From contig CABRNM010000010.1 of assembly GCA_902472315.1 (NCBI GenBank), forward strand, positions 1-53,769: a stretch of DNA of 53,769 nt. Reading direction: 5' to 3'. A program made the translations under genes and the position numbers. Shown here one piece after another: positions 40,067 to 48,238 of the stretch (position 1 is its first letter; the number at the start of each line of letters is the position of its first letter). The notes under the pieces are model-generated. The model was not told the DNA's origin, did no database searches, and saw nothing but the letters and a program-made list of their open reading frames with translations. The DNA comes from an uncultured Collinsella sp. Its GTDB lineage: Bacteria; Actinomycetota; Coriobacteriia; Coriobacteriales; Coriobacteriaceae.

Positions 40067-40569
40067 TGCTTGCCCCTAAGCGTATTCTTCACCGCAAGGT
40101 GCAGCGTGGCTCCATGAAGGGCCAGGCCAAGGGTAATACCGAGCTGCATTTCGGCGAGTTTGGTATCCAGGCTCTCGAGGCCCATTGGATCACCAACCGT
40201 CAGATCGAGGCCGCTCGTATTGCCATGACCCGCTACATGAAGCGTGGCGGTCGTGTCTACATCACGATCTTCCCCGATAAGCCCATCACCAAGAAGCCTG
40301 CCGAGACTCGCATGGGTTCTGGTAAGGGTAACCCCGAGGAGTGGGTGGCCGTCGTCAAGCCCGGCCGCATCATGTTCGAGGTCAAGGGCGTGCCCGAGGA
40401 GGTCGCTCGCGAGGCTCTGCGTCTTGCACAGCACAAGCTTCCCATCAAGACCAAGATTGTTGCTGCCAAGAACGCTGAGCAGCGCATCGAGAAGGAGATG
40501 GCTGAGGAGGCCGCTCTCGAGGCCAAGTGGGCTGCTGAGGACGCCGCCGCCGCCAAGGAGGAGAACTAA
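40066..40569 (+). CDS. rplP: 50S ribosomal protein L16 with C-terminal extension
   Basis: A 50S protein near the A-site tRNA. MLAPKRILHRKVQRGSMKGQ, FPDKPITKKPAETRMGSGKG and LAQHKLPIKTKIV are standard. The family ends near residue 138-144; here a helical tail of about 25 residues, rich in Ala and Glu (EEAALEAKWAAEDAAAAKEE), follows. Both ends overlap neighbours by one base, with GTG start and TAATG stop. Confidence 0.97.
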   Translation: MLAPKRILHRKVQRGSMKGQAKGNTELHFGEFGIQALEAHWITNRQIEAARIAMTRYMKRGGRVYITIFPDKPITKKPAETRMGSGKGNPEEWVAVVKPGRIMFEVKGVPEEVAREALRLAQHKLPIKTKIVAAKNAEQRIEKEMAEEAALEAKWAAEDAAAAKEEN

Positions 40570-40784
40570 TGAAGCCCGCAGAGATTCGTGAGCTCTCGGA
40601 CGCTCAGCTCGTTGAGAAGCTGAAGGAAATGCGCGCCGAGCTCTTTAACCTTCGTTTCCAGATGGCTACCAGCCAGCTGGACAACACCGCTCGCGTCAAC
40701 ACCGTGAAGAAGGACATCGCTCGCGTCCTCACGGAGCAGCGCGCCCGCGAGATCGCAGCGGAGAAGTCCGCTGTCGCCGAGTAG
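40569..40784 (+). CDS. rpmC: 50S ribosomal protein L29
   Basis: A tunnel-exit protein of 71 residues (MKPAEIRELSDAQLVEKLKE, ELFNLRFQMATSQLDNTARV). It overlaps rplP by one base. Confidence 0.97.
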   Translation: MKPAEIRELSDAQLVEKLKEMRAELFNLRFQMATSQLDNTARVNTVKKDIARVLTEQRAREIAAEKSAVAE

Positions 40785-40800
40785 GACCTAAGGAGAGAAC

Positions 40801-41061
40801 ATGACTGATTCGCGTAACTCGCGTAAGGTCCGTACGGGTGTCGTTACCTCCGTCTCCGGTGCCAAGACCATTGTTGTCACCATCACCGAGCGCAAGCGTC
40901 ACCCCAAGTACGGCAAGATGATGACCAGCTCCAAGAAGCTGCACGCTCACGACGAGGAGTGCACGGCTGGCGTGGGCGACACCGTCCGCGTTATGGAGAC
41001 CCGTCCTATGTCCAAGATGAAGCGTTGGCGCCTCATCGAGGTCGTCGAGCGCGCTAAATAA
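40801..41061 (+). CDS. rpsQ: 30S ribosomal protein S17
   Basis: A 16S rRNA-binding OB-fold protein of 86 residues. VRTGVVTSVSGAKTIVVTI, HPKYGKMMTSSKKLHAHDEE and METRPMSKMKRWRLIEVVE are conserved. A 118-base gap to rplN follows, with GC-rich leader-like sequence. Confidence 0.98.
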   Translation: MTDSRNSRKVRTGVVTSVSGAKTIVVTITERKRHPKYGKMMTSSKKLHAHDEECTAGVGDTVRVMETRPMSKMKRWRLIEVVERAK

Positions 41062-41179
41062 GCAGTCGCTCTTACGACTTGTACGTTTCCGAAGATGTGC
41101 GTATGCCTGGCTTGCATACCACGGGCCGTCTAAAGGCTGCGCACCTCTCTTCGGTTCTTAGTTCGGAGGAACATCTACC

Positions 41180-41548
41180 ATGATTCAGATGCAAACCATG
41201 CTGAACGTCGCCGACAACTCCGGCGCTCGCAAGATTCGCTGCATCAAGGTGCTTGGCGGTTCCAAGCGTCGTTATGCAGGCATCGGCGATGTGTTCATCG
41301 GTGCTGTCCAGGAGGCTACCCCTGGCGCCAACGTCAAGAAGAAGGACGTTGTCCGTTGCGTCGTCGTTCGCACCGTTAAGGAGATCCGCCGCAAGGATGG
41401 CTCCTACATTCGCTTTGATGAGAACGCCTGCGTTGTCATCAACAACGATGGTTCGCCCGTCGGCACCCGTATCTTCGGGCCTGTCGCTCGCGAGCTTCGT
41501 GACAAGAAGTACATGAAGATCGTCTCGCTCGCTCCCGAGACCCTGTAG
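41180..41548 (+). CDS. rplN: 50S ribosomal protein L14
   Basis: A subunit-interface protein of 122 residues. MIQMQTMLNVADNSGARKIR, FIGAVQEATPGANVKKKDVV and TRIFGPVARELRDKKYMKIV are typical. Its upstream gap may hold a promoter, but I could not define boxes. Confidence 0.98.
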   Translation: MIQMQTMLNVADNSGARKIRCIKVLGGSKRRYAGIGDVFIGAVQEATPGANVKKKDVVRCVVVRTVKEIRRKDGSYIRFDENACVVINNDGSPVGTRIFGPVARELRDKKYMKIVSLAPETL

Positions 41549-41561
41549 TTAGGGGAGATAT

Positions 41562-41867
41562 ATGTATATCAAGAAGGGCGATAAGGTCCAGGTTCTCTCT
41601 GGTAAGGATCGCGGCAAGCAGGGCGTTGTCCTGCGTGCTCTCCCCGCCGAGAACAAGGTCGTTGTCGAGGGCGTTTCGGTCGTCAAGAAGGCCGTCAAGC
41701 CCAACGCTGCCAACCAGCAGGGCGGCATCGTTTCGCAGGAGGCTCCTATCGACGCCTCTAACGTCAATCTCGTTTGCCCCGAGTGCGGTAAGGTTACCCG
41801 CGTCGGTCACGAGAAGGACGGCAAGAACAAGCTGCGCGTCTGCAAGAAGTGCGGCCACAAGTTCTAA
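41562..41867 (+). CDS. rplX: 50S ribosomal protein L24
   Basis: An assembly-initiating 50S protein of 101 residues. The KOW domain is GDKVQVLSGKDRGKQGVVLR. The C-terminus has a zinc-ribbon-like CPECGK ... CKKCGHKF. A terminator follows, and the usual next genes (rplE, rpsN, rpsH, rplF) are absent from this window, so the operon ends here. Confidence 0.97.
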   Translation: MYIKKGDKVQVLSGKDRGKQGVVLRALPAENKVVVEGVSVVKKAVKPNAANQQGGIVSQEAPIDASNVNLVCPECGKVTRVGHEKDGKNKLRVCKKCGHKF

Positions 41868-41893
41868 GCTGCCCGCAACATCAAGTTGCTAGC

Positions 41894-41929
41894 AAAGGCC
41901 CGGATGCTACGGCACCCGGGCCTTTTTCT
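41894..41929 (+). terminator. Terminator after rplX
   Basis: AAAGGCCCGG (41894-41903) pairs with CCGGGCCTTT (41916-41925), followed by TTCTA. Confidence 0.9.
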
Positions 41930-41934
41930 AACCC

Positions 41935-42004
41935 TACTCATTGGGGACAGACTTAAATGAGTGCCGTGGAAATGCCCATACTCATTGGGGACAGACTTAA
42001 ATGA
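41935..42004. repeat. 26-bp direct repeat pair, REP-like
   Basis: Two identical 26-base copies at 41935-41960 and 41979-42004 contain ATTGGGGACAGACTTAAATG. They belong to the GGGACAG family of intergenic repeats seen elsewhere in the window. Confidence 0.9.
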
Positions 42005-42009
42005 CCAGT

Positions 42010-42059
42010 CGTTGGGGGACAGTCTCTATGTGCCGGCAGTTTGGGACGGTCCTTTGATG
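42010..42059. repeat. REP-like repeat, related to 8855-8901
   Basis: A degenerate GGGGGACAG copy followed by TGCCGGC and TTGGGACGGTCCTT, aligned with 8855-8901. The remaining part of the gap (42060-42332) is AT-rich with CGCGCA/ACGCAAAC patches and no gene. Confidence 0.5.
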
Positions 42060-42332
42060 TCTGGTGCCCCCAGAGGGGTGAAGTAATACAGCTGGCTCTG
42101 TCTTTTAGGGCTATGGTGTTCCGCCCCTTTGTGTTTCACAAGGATCGTCCCGTGCGCATTTACGCGCATAGCCTTGTGCGATAATACGCATAACCGCGCA
42201 AACATCTGTCAACTATGGCTTAATAATGACCGATAAGCAAATAAACACGCAAACACGAGCAGATACGCGCGCAATTGTGCGAATATAGGGTTGTTAGAAA
42301 TGAAGGACTTCCGATGACTCAGGAGGCACATA

Positions 42333-43412
42333 ATGGCAGATTCCAAACAGGCTCCGCTCGACGCCGAAGCAGCCGCTAAGGCGGCGTTCGCCTCGGTCCA
42401 GGATCAGCCGTTCCCCAACGATATTTTTACGGCTCCCGAGCTTCGTTGGGCTGTAATTGGGTGTGGCGTTATCGCCAACCAAATGGCCCAGTCCCTCGCG
42501 CTGGCCGGCCGCAAGCTCGCGGGTGTCGCCAACCGTACGCTTTCCAAAGCCCAGGCTTTTGCCGAGCAGTATGGCGTCGAGAAGGTATACGAGACGGTCG
42601 AGGACCTCTACGCCGATCCGGACATCGACGCCGTCTATATCACCACGCCGCACAACACGCATATCACCTACCTGCGAGCCGCTCTGGCAGCTGGTAAGCA
42701 CGTGCTCTGCGAGAAGGCCATTACCCTCAATTCCGCTGAGCTCGACGAGGCGCGTGCCATCGCCGACGAGCACAACGTCGTCCTTATGGACGCCACCACG
42801 GTGCTTCACATGCCGCTGTATCAGGAGCTGCGCCGCCGCATGGATGCGGGCGACTTTGGTCGCATGAACCTCGCCCAGCTCAACTTTGGCAGCTATAAGG
42901 AGTACGGGGACCTGACCAACCGGTTCTACAACCGTAGTCTCGCCGGCGGCGCCATGCTCGACATTGGCGTGTATGCGCTCTCCGTCATGCGTCTCTTTAT
43001 GGCGAGCCAGCCCGCTGAGGTTGTCTCGCTGGGCAACACCTGTGAGACCGGTGTCGACGTTGCGGGCGGCATTGTCTGCCGTAACGCCGAACAGCAGCTG
43101 GGCGTGGTGAGCCTTACGCTCCACTCCAAGCAGCCCAAGCGTTCGGTCATTAGCTTCGACAAGTGCTATATCGAGGTCAACGATTATCCGCGTGCCGATC
43201 ACGCGACCATCGTGTGGACTGCAGACGGTCACCGTGAGGAGGTCCACGCTGGCACCGAGGCATACGCTCTGTGCTACGAGATGGCCGATCTTGAGAAGGC
43301 CGTTGCCGGCGATGATTCGAAGCGCGAGCTTCTGGACTATGCTTCTGATGTTATGGAGCTGATGACCAAGCTCCGCGCCGACTGGGGAGTCGTGTACCCC
43401 GAGGAGGAGTAA
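42333..43412 (+). CDS. Gfo/Idh/MocA family oxidoreductase
   Basis: A cytoplasmic NAD(P)-dependent sugar or polyol dehydrogenase of 359 residues. The Rossmann motif is WAVIGCGVIANQMAQSLAL. Next come YITTPHNTHITYL and the conserved LCEKAITLNSAEL (EKP-type block, with alanine for proline). The C-terminal domain contains GGAMLDIGVYALSVMRLF with the catalytic-type histidine position not obvious. The 40-residue N-terminal extension (AAAKAAFASVQDQPFPNDIF) is uncommon. CAGGAGG is upstream. The DeoR regulator starts three bases after its stop, suggesting a small carbohydrate operon. Confidence 0.88.
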   Translation: MADSKQAPLDAEAAAKAAFASVQDQPFPNDIFTAPELRWAVIGCGVIANQMAQSLALAGRKLAGVANRTLSKAQAFAEQYGVEKVYETVEDLYADPDIDAVYITTPHNTHITYLRAALAAGKHVLCEKAITLNSAELDEARAIADEHNVVLMDATTVLHMPLYQELRRRMDAGDFGRMNLAQLNFGSYKEYGDLTNRFYNRSLAGGAMLDIGVYALSVMRLFMASQPAEVVSLGNTCETGVDVAGGIVCRNAEQQLGVVSLTLHSKQPKRSVISFDKCYIEVNDYPRADHATIVWTADGHREEVHAGTEAYALCYEMADLEKAVAGDDSKRELLDYASDVMELMTKLRADWGVVYPEEE

Positions 43413-43415
43413 GCG

Positions 43416-44162
43416 ATGCTTGCGGAAGATAGGCTCAACGCGATCGTGTCGATGGTGCAGCGAGCCGGCTCGGTTACCGTGCAGGAGCTTGCTGAGGCCC
43501 TGGGCGTGACGGCGTCTACCATTCGGCGCGACCTGCAGACGCTCGACCGAGCGCACCGCATCGCCAAGGTCCACGGTGGGGCGACGAGTCTTGAGCGCGC
43601 CCACGTGACGCGCGACCTAACGCTTAATGAGCGCAGCGACCTCCATAACGATGACAAGGAGCGTATCTGCGCCCGTGCGGCGGCGCTTGTGGAGCCTGAG
43701 AGCTTTGTATACATCGACTCGGGCTCGACGACGCTCAGGCTCATCGAGCATCTTCCACACCTTGAAGATGTCACCTATGTGACCGATTCCGTGCTTCATG
43801 CTCAGCGCCTTGCTTTGCGCGGCATGCGTACCGTGGTGCTGGGCGGCGAGCTCAAACCCGAGACCGAGGCACTCGTTGGCCCCGATGCCTTGGCAACCTT
43901 AGACCGCTACAACTTCAACTGTGGCTTTTGGGGTTCTAACGGCATTGCCGCCGAGCAGGGCTTCACGGCGCCCGATATCGAGGAAGCGCAAGTAAAGCGT
44001 ATCTCGATGCGCCATACGGCCAAACGCTTCGTAATCTCGGACGCCAGTAAATTTGGCATGGTGGCGCCCGTCAAGTTCGCGGACTTCCGAGACGCAACGA
44101 TTATTACCGCAGGCGAGGTCCCCGCCAAGTACCGGGCAATGGACAACGTCATCACGGTCTAG
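43416..44162 (+). CDS. DeoR-family transcriptional regulator
   Basis: A repressor of 248 residues. The helix-turn-helix is VTVQELAEALGVTASTIRRD with LQTLDRAHRIAKVHGGA after it. The effector domain (FVYIDSGSTTLRLIEHLP, VVLGGELKPETEALVGPDA, GFTAPDIEEAQVKR) binds sugar phosphates in this family. Its place directly behind the oxidoreductase gene suggests it controls that operon and perhaps other sugar genes. Confidence 0.9.
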   Translation: MLAEDRLNAIVSMVQRAGSVTVQELAEALGVTASTIRRDLQTLDRAHRIAKVHGGATSLERAHVTRDLTLNERSDLHNDDKERICARAAALVEPESFVYIDSGSTTLRLIEHLPHLEDVTYVTDSVLHAQRLALRGMRTVVLGGELKPETEALVGPDALATLDRYNFNCGFWGSNGIAAEQGFTAPDIEEAQVKRISMRHTAKRFVISDASKFGMVAPVKFADFRDATIITAGEVPAKYRAMDNVITV

Positions 44163-44183
44163 CAGCAGGGGACGGGCTAAGGC

Positions 44184-44225
44184 CAAAACCACCGCGAAGG
44201 GACAGGAACCTTTGTGGTGGTTTTG
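44184..44225 (+). terminator. Terminator after the DeoR gene
   Basis: CAAAACCACC (44184-44193) pairs with GGTGGTTTTG (44216-44225). The loop contains AGGGACAGG, so a REP-like sequence forms the terminator. Confidence 0.8.
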
Positions 44226-44233
44226 ACGTTTGT

Positions 44234-44272
44234 CCAGATAAGACCTGCCAAAATAAACCCGTCCCTTTTCGG
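44234..44272 (+). repeat. REP-like 40-bp repeat, third copy
   Basis: CCAGATAAGACC and CCAAAATAAACCCGTCCC match 29843-29882 and the inverse copy at 28041-28080. Confidence 0.8.
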
Positions 44273-44278
44273 GAGACT

Positions 44279-44938
44279 TTAGGGCTCCCAGGGGCAGGGG
44301 GCTTCGATGTGGATGTGCTCGCCGGTTACGGGATGCGTGAAGGACACGCTGTGGGCGTGGAGCATCAGGCCGCAGGGGCGCGGCGTTCCGTACAGGTCGT
44401 CGCCAACCAGGGGATGATGCTCGCTTGCCAGGTGCACACGGATTTGGTGCTTGCGGCCGGTGAGCAACTCGACATCGATATACGAGCGCGCGGGCAGGCC
44501 ACGACGGCTCTTAAGACGTTTGAGCACCTTCACGCGAGTTTGAGACGGCTTGCCGCTGGCGCCGACGCGCATCTTTCGGCTGTCGTGACGGTCGCGGGCG
44601 ATGGGCTTGTCGATGAGCTTCTCGTTCCGGTCGATCTTGCCCTCGGCCAGCGCCAGATAGTGCTTTTCGAAGGCGTGGTCGATCACCATCTGGTCAAAGG
44701 CGGGCTGCGTCTGTTTGTCGAGCGAAAACAACACCACGCCGGTGGTGTTGCGGTCCAGGCGGTTGAGCGGCTGCATGTCGGTCGCGGCAAAGCCGTCACC
44801 CATCGCCAGCAGCAGGTCGCTGGCGTAGTCGGTGAGCGTGCGCTCGCCGGTGCCGTCGCCGTGGACGATCATGCCGGCGGGCTTGTCGATGGCCATGAGC
44901 CAGGCGTCGCAGTAAAGGACTTGAGGTTCTTCGTTCAC
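44279..44938 (-). CDS. RluA/RluD-family pseudouridine synthase
   Basis: An RNA-modifying enzyme of 219 residues that isomerises uridine to pseudouridine. The catalytic aspartate is in PLNRLDRNTTGVVLF. Substrate and fold motifs are MAIDKPAGMIVHGDG, KHYLALAEGK, TGRKHQIRVHLA and GDDLYG. There is no S4 RNA-binding domain, and it is shorter than RluD. GTG 44938 follows GAAAGGC. Lies 15 bases after the U32 gene, which is on the same strand and could be co-transcribed. Confidence 0.9.
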   Translation of the reverse strand: MNEEPQVLYCDAWLMAIDKPAGMIVHGDGTGERTLTDYASDLLLAMGDGFAATDMQPLNRLDRNTTGVVLFSLDKQTQPAFDQMVIDHAFEKHYLALAEGKIDRNEKLIDKPIARDRHDSRKMRVGASGKPSQTRVKVLKRLKSRRGLPARSYIDVELLTGRKHQIRVHLASEHHPLVGDDLYGTPRPCGLMLHAHSVSFTHPVTGEHIHIEAPCPWEP

Positions 44939-44953
44939 GTGTAAGCCTTTCGG

Positions 44954-47449
44954 TTAGCTAATTCCCACAAACATGCAGCCCGAGGTGGCGCCGCGCAGGC
45001 GGGCGGCGGGCTTGCGGCCGGCCTGTGCTGCTTCGACGGCACGACGGACGCGGGCGACGGCACGACCTATCTCATCGGCCTCGAGCAGGGTTCCGTCGAC
45101 CATAAGGCGGCGCACGCCGGCGTCGAGCAGCTGTGGTACCTGCGGCGTGAGGTCGATGGGGTAGGCGTCGTACAGGCGCGAGCGGCCGTGGATATCGGTG
45201 CGCACCGGCATGACCTTGCCGTCGATATTCTTGAGCGACAGCTTGCGGGCGCGTAGACGGCAGTTAACGCAATCGTGGATGCAGCCATTGGCCACCTGCA
45301 GGATGCAGTGCTCGCTCGTCATAACGCGCGGGCGGCCGAACACAGTGATGCCCAGGGCTGCGGGCGCGGCGGTGCCAAGCGAGACGATCTCGTCGAGCGT
45401 GATCTCGGGCGAGAGCCAAAACGCACCGGCTCCGCGCTCGGCAAGCGCCTCCATGCAGGGCGTGTTATGCACCGGCAGGCAAGAGCGAATCTCGGCCGTG
45501 GCGCCGGCATGAGCGGCTACGGCGAGCTCAGAGATATTGCCGACGGCGACGGTGGCTCCGGCATTGATCCACGGGTCGACGCGCTCGTGGTCGACGGCGC
45601 GGCAGACCTCGTCGAGTACGGGCACGATACCCTGCTCAAATGCATCGGCAGGGGAGAGTCCGACAGCCTCGAGCGCGTCGGTGGTCATATAGATGCGCGT
45701 TGCACCCTCCGCGCGGGCTGCCTCGGCGGCCTCGAGCGAGGTGACGGTGGTGCAGATCTGCGGCTCGTCGCGGTAGTGCTTGGGCATGGGGCGGGAATCA
45801 CTGGTTACAATCGCTGGCAGCTCGAGCGTTTTCGCGCGCTCCTCGTACGGTGCCAGAATGGCCTCTTCCAGCGCCTTACAAGCGGCGGCGCGCACCTTGT
45901 GCACGGCGGAGAAGCCCATACCGCAGCCGGCGTCGAGCGAAACGTCAAAGCTTGCGGCCTCAAAGGGCGAGGAGCCCATGCGGCCCACATGCTCAACCAA
46001 GTCTGCTGCCTCGACGGCGCGGGTCTTGGCGGCCTCGACGGTGAAGCCCGTGGCGGTGGCGGTGAGCGCGGGGGCGTCGCAGCAGGTGAGTGTGACGGTA
46101 AACGGCTCGCCCAGACGGGCTACGACGGTAACATCCACGGCGCGGCGGCGCAGCACATCGCGCTTGAGAGCAGCCCCGGCGGCATCGATGGCGCGCTGAC
46201 TGCGAATCACGCGGACGCGGCAGCCCTCGGGCATGCTGCGGGGCACGCGGCACTCAATGATGTCACCGGCGGCGGCATCATCGGCGGCAATGGTGGTCAG
46301 GAACTGGTCAAACTCGTTATCGTGGCGAAGCTCCAGCAGGTCGCCTTTGCCCACGGGCTCAAACAGCTCAATGCGGGCGATGGCGGCGCGGCGACGGCGG
46401 TCGTCGGGCTTGAGGCCGCGCACATCGCGGTTGGCCGGGCGGCTGCCCAGCACCGTGCCCACGATCTGGCCGCGGTTGTTGGAACGCTCATAGCTCATCA
46501 TCTCGTCGCCCGAGGTGCCGTCCTGATAGGCGTGCGTAAAGTCGCGGTTGAAGCAGCGCTTGAGCTGGCGCTGGCGGGCTGCTTCCTCGTCCTTGGCAAC
46601 GGCGGCTCCGGATAGCATGTCGTCAATTTCGTGACGATATACATCAACGATGGAGTACACGTAATCGGGGGCCTTCATGCGGCCCTCGAGCTTGAGCGAT
46701 GCGGCGCCGGCGTCGTACAGACGGCGAACAAGCTGTGAGGTGTTGGTGTCACGCGGGCACAGCGCGCGCTCGCGACCGGCAGGGGAGAGCGAGCGGCCGT
46801 TCTCGTCGATCAGCTCGTAAGGCAGACGACAGGGCTGAGCGCACATGCCGCGGTTGGCCGAGCGGCCCGCCATGGCAAAGCTCGAGAGCAGGCACAGACC
46901 CGAGTAGCAAAAGCAGATGGCACCGTGGCTAAAGACCTCAAGGTCCACATCGGGCGCGGCGTTGTGAATGGCGGTGATCTCGTCGATGGAGAGCTCGCGC
47001 GAAAGAGTCACGCGGTCGGCGCCCTGCTCGCGGCACCAGATAGTTCCGCGGTCGTCGTGGATGTTTGCTTGGGTTGAGATATGCGTCTCGATGCCGGGCA
47101 TGGTGCGCTTGACTTCAAAGAACAGGCCCCAGTCCTGGATGATAAAGGCGTCGGCGCCCAGCGTGGAGCAGCGATGGATGAGTTGCAGCGCATCGCCCAT
47201 CTCGGACTGCTTGATGACGATGTTGACCGTGACGTAGACGCGCGACCCGGCTAGATGCGCGGCGCGGCAGGCTTGCTCAAAGGCCTCGTCGGTAAAGTTG
47301 GTGGCCTTGCGGCGGGCGTTGAAGCTGCCCATGCCGCAGTAGATGGCGTCTGCCCCGGCGGCGAGCGCGGCGGCAAAGGGCTCCGGGCCTCCGGCGGGGG
47401 CCAAAAGCTCGGGCCTGCGGTTAGTGGTTCGGCTGGCGGTTGCGGTCAT
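44954..47449 (-). CDS. U32 family peptidase / RNA-hydroxylation-type protein
   Basis: A large U32 protein of about 831 residues. The N-terminal part has the family core: ELLAPAGGPEPFAAALAAGA, DAIYCGMGSFNARR and SHGAICFCYSGLCLLSSFAM, with cysteines in GMCAQPCRLPYEL likely to bind an iron-sulfur cluster. The long C-terminal part contains GCIHDCVNCRLR and resembles the DUF3656 architecture of RlhA. RlhA and TrhP act in RNA hydroxylation; older members are called collagenases. Its true substrate is unknown. ATG 47449 is chosen over an upstream M because the region before it lacks homology. Confidence 0.88.
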   Translation of the reverse strand: MTATASRTTNRRPELLAPAGGPEPFAAALAAGADAIYCGMGSFNARRKATNFTDEAFEQACRAAHLAGSRVYVTVNIVIKQSEMGDALQLIHRCSTLGADAFIIQDWGLFFEVKRTMPGIETHISTQANIHDDRGTIWCREQGADRVTLSRELSIDEITAIHNAAPDVDLEVFSHGAICFCYSGLCLLSSFAMAGRSANRGMCAQPCRLPYELIDENGRSLSPAGRERALCPRDTNTSQLVRRLYDAGAASLKLEGRMKAPDYVYSIVDVYRHEIDDMLSGAAVAKDEEAARQRQLKRCFNRDFTHAYQDGTSGDEMMSYERSNNRGQIVGTVLGSRPANRDVRGLKPDDRRRRAAIARIELFEPVGKGDLLELRHDNEFDQFLTTIAADDAAAGDIIECRVPRSMPEGCRVRVIRSQRAIDAAGAALKRDVLRRRAVDVTVVARLGEPFTVTLTCCDAPALTATATGFTVEAAKTRAVEAADLVEHVGRMGSSPFEAASFDVSLDAGCGMGFSAVHKVRAAACKALEEAILAPYEERAKTLELPAIVTSDSRPMPKHYRDEPQICTTVTSLEAAEAARAEGATRIYMTTDALEAVGLSPADAFEQGIVPVLDEVCRAVDHERVDPWINAGATVAVGNISELAVAAHAGATAEIRSCLPVHNTPCMEALAERGAGAFWLSPEITLDEIVSLGTAAPAALGITVFGRPRVMTSEHCILQVANGCIHDCVNCRLRARKLSLKNIDGKVMPVRTDIHGRSRLYDAYPIDLTPQVPQLLDAGVRRLMVDGTLLEADEIGRAVARVRRAVEAAQAGRKPAARLRGATSGCMFVGIS

Positions 47450-47748
47450 ATCCTGCCTTTCAAAATGCTCAGATACTAAAAAGTATAGTGGCGTCGCTGC
47501 GGTGGGCGACGCCCGCAGCCTAAGCAGGACAAAGTCTTCAGCAGCTTGGACTGGCTGCTCCACATGAGAACCGTTCAGCGGTTCGGGGAAACCGTTGGGC
47601 GATAAAATATTCTCGCAACGTGATAATAATCTTGCATCAAACAGAAACCTTGAGTACTATCCCAATCAAGCGCGGTGTTCAGACCGAATTGTGCCTCCCG
47701 GTGCGAACGCCGCGCTCACGCTCTCTATTTGATTGTAAGGAGAAAAAC

Positions 47749-48126
47749 ATGAGCAAGACCGTCGTGTCTTCCGATAACGCACCCGCAGCCATCGGCCCGT
47801 ATTCCCCCGGTATCCAGGCCGGCAACATGGTGTTCCTGTCCGGCCAGCTGGGCATCGATCCCGCGACCGGCAAGATGCCCGAGGGCGTCGAGGCCCAGGC
47901 CAAGCAGTCCCTCGCCAACGTTGAGGCCCTGCTGACCGCTGCCGGCGCCACCTTTGCCGATGTCGTCAAGACCACGGTCTACCTGGCCGACATCGCCGAC
48001 TTCGCCGCCGTGAACGAGATCTACGCCTCCAAGTTCGAGGCCCCGTTCCCCGCGCGCAGCGCTTTCCAGGTTGCCGCCCTTCCGGCTGGCGGTCTGGTCG
48101 AGATCGAGGTCGTCGCCGCTCTTTAA
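47749..48126 (+). CDS. ridA: RidA-family reactive enamine/imine deaminase
   Basis: Hydrolyses reactive 2-aminoacrylate-type intermediates made by PLP enzymes, protecting the cell. It has 125 residues: SSDNAPAAIGPYSPGIQAGN, MVFLSGQLGIDPATG, VVKTTVYLADIADFAAVNEI and FPARSAFQVAALPAGGLVEI are the hallmarks; the conserved Arg is in ARSAFQVA. ATG 47749 follows GTAAGGAG. The 299-base upstream region has a GATAAAAT box within ACCGTTGGGCGATAAAAT, repeated at 18426. Confidence 0.96.
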   Translation: MSKTVVSSDNAPAAIGPYSPGIQAGNMVFLSGQLGIDPATGKMPEGVEAQAKQSLANVEALLTAAGATFADVVKTTVYLADIADFAAVNEIYASKFEAPFPARSAFQVAALPAGGLVEIEVVAAL

Positions 48127-48156
48127 GGCGTTGGCCACAACTAAACATGACATGCA

Positions 48157-48194
48157 AAAAGACCCTGCAGCGCGTGCGAGCTGCAGGGTCTTTT
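48157..48194. terminator. Bidirectional terminator between ridA and the PAS regulator
   Basis: AAAAGACCCTGCAG (48157-48170) pairs perfectly with CTGCAGGGTCTTTT (48181-48194). Both strands have A/T tails, and the genes are convergent. Confidence 0.93.
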
Positions 48195-48238
48195 GTCAAG
48201 TGACGGATCGCTTGTGGAGCCGCGCTTCATTTTGCTCG

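Noticed and set aside
41935..42004. CRISPR-like repeat pair
   Set aside because: Only two copies with an 18-base spacer, no further units and no cas genes.
45275..46615. Long plus-strand frame inside the U32 gene
   Set aside because: Shadow of a confident minus-strand gene.
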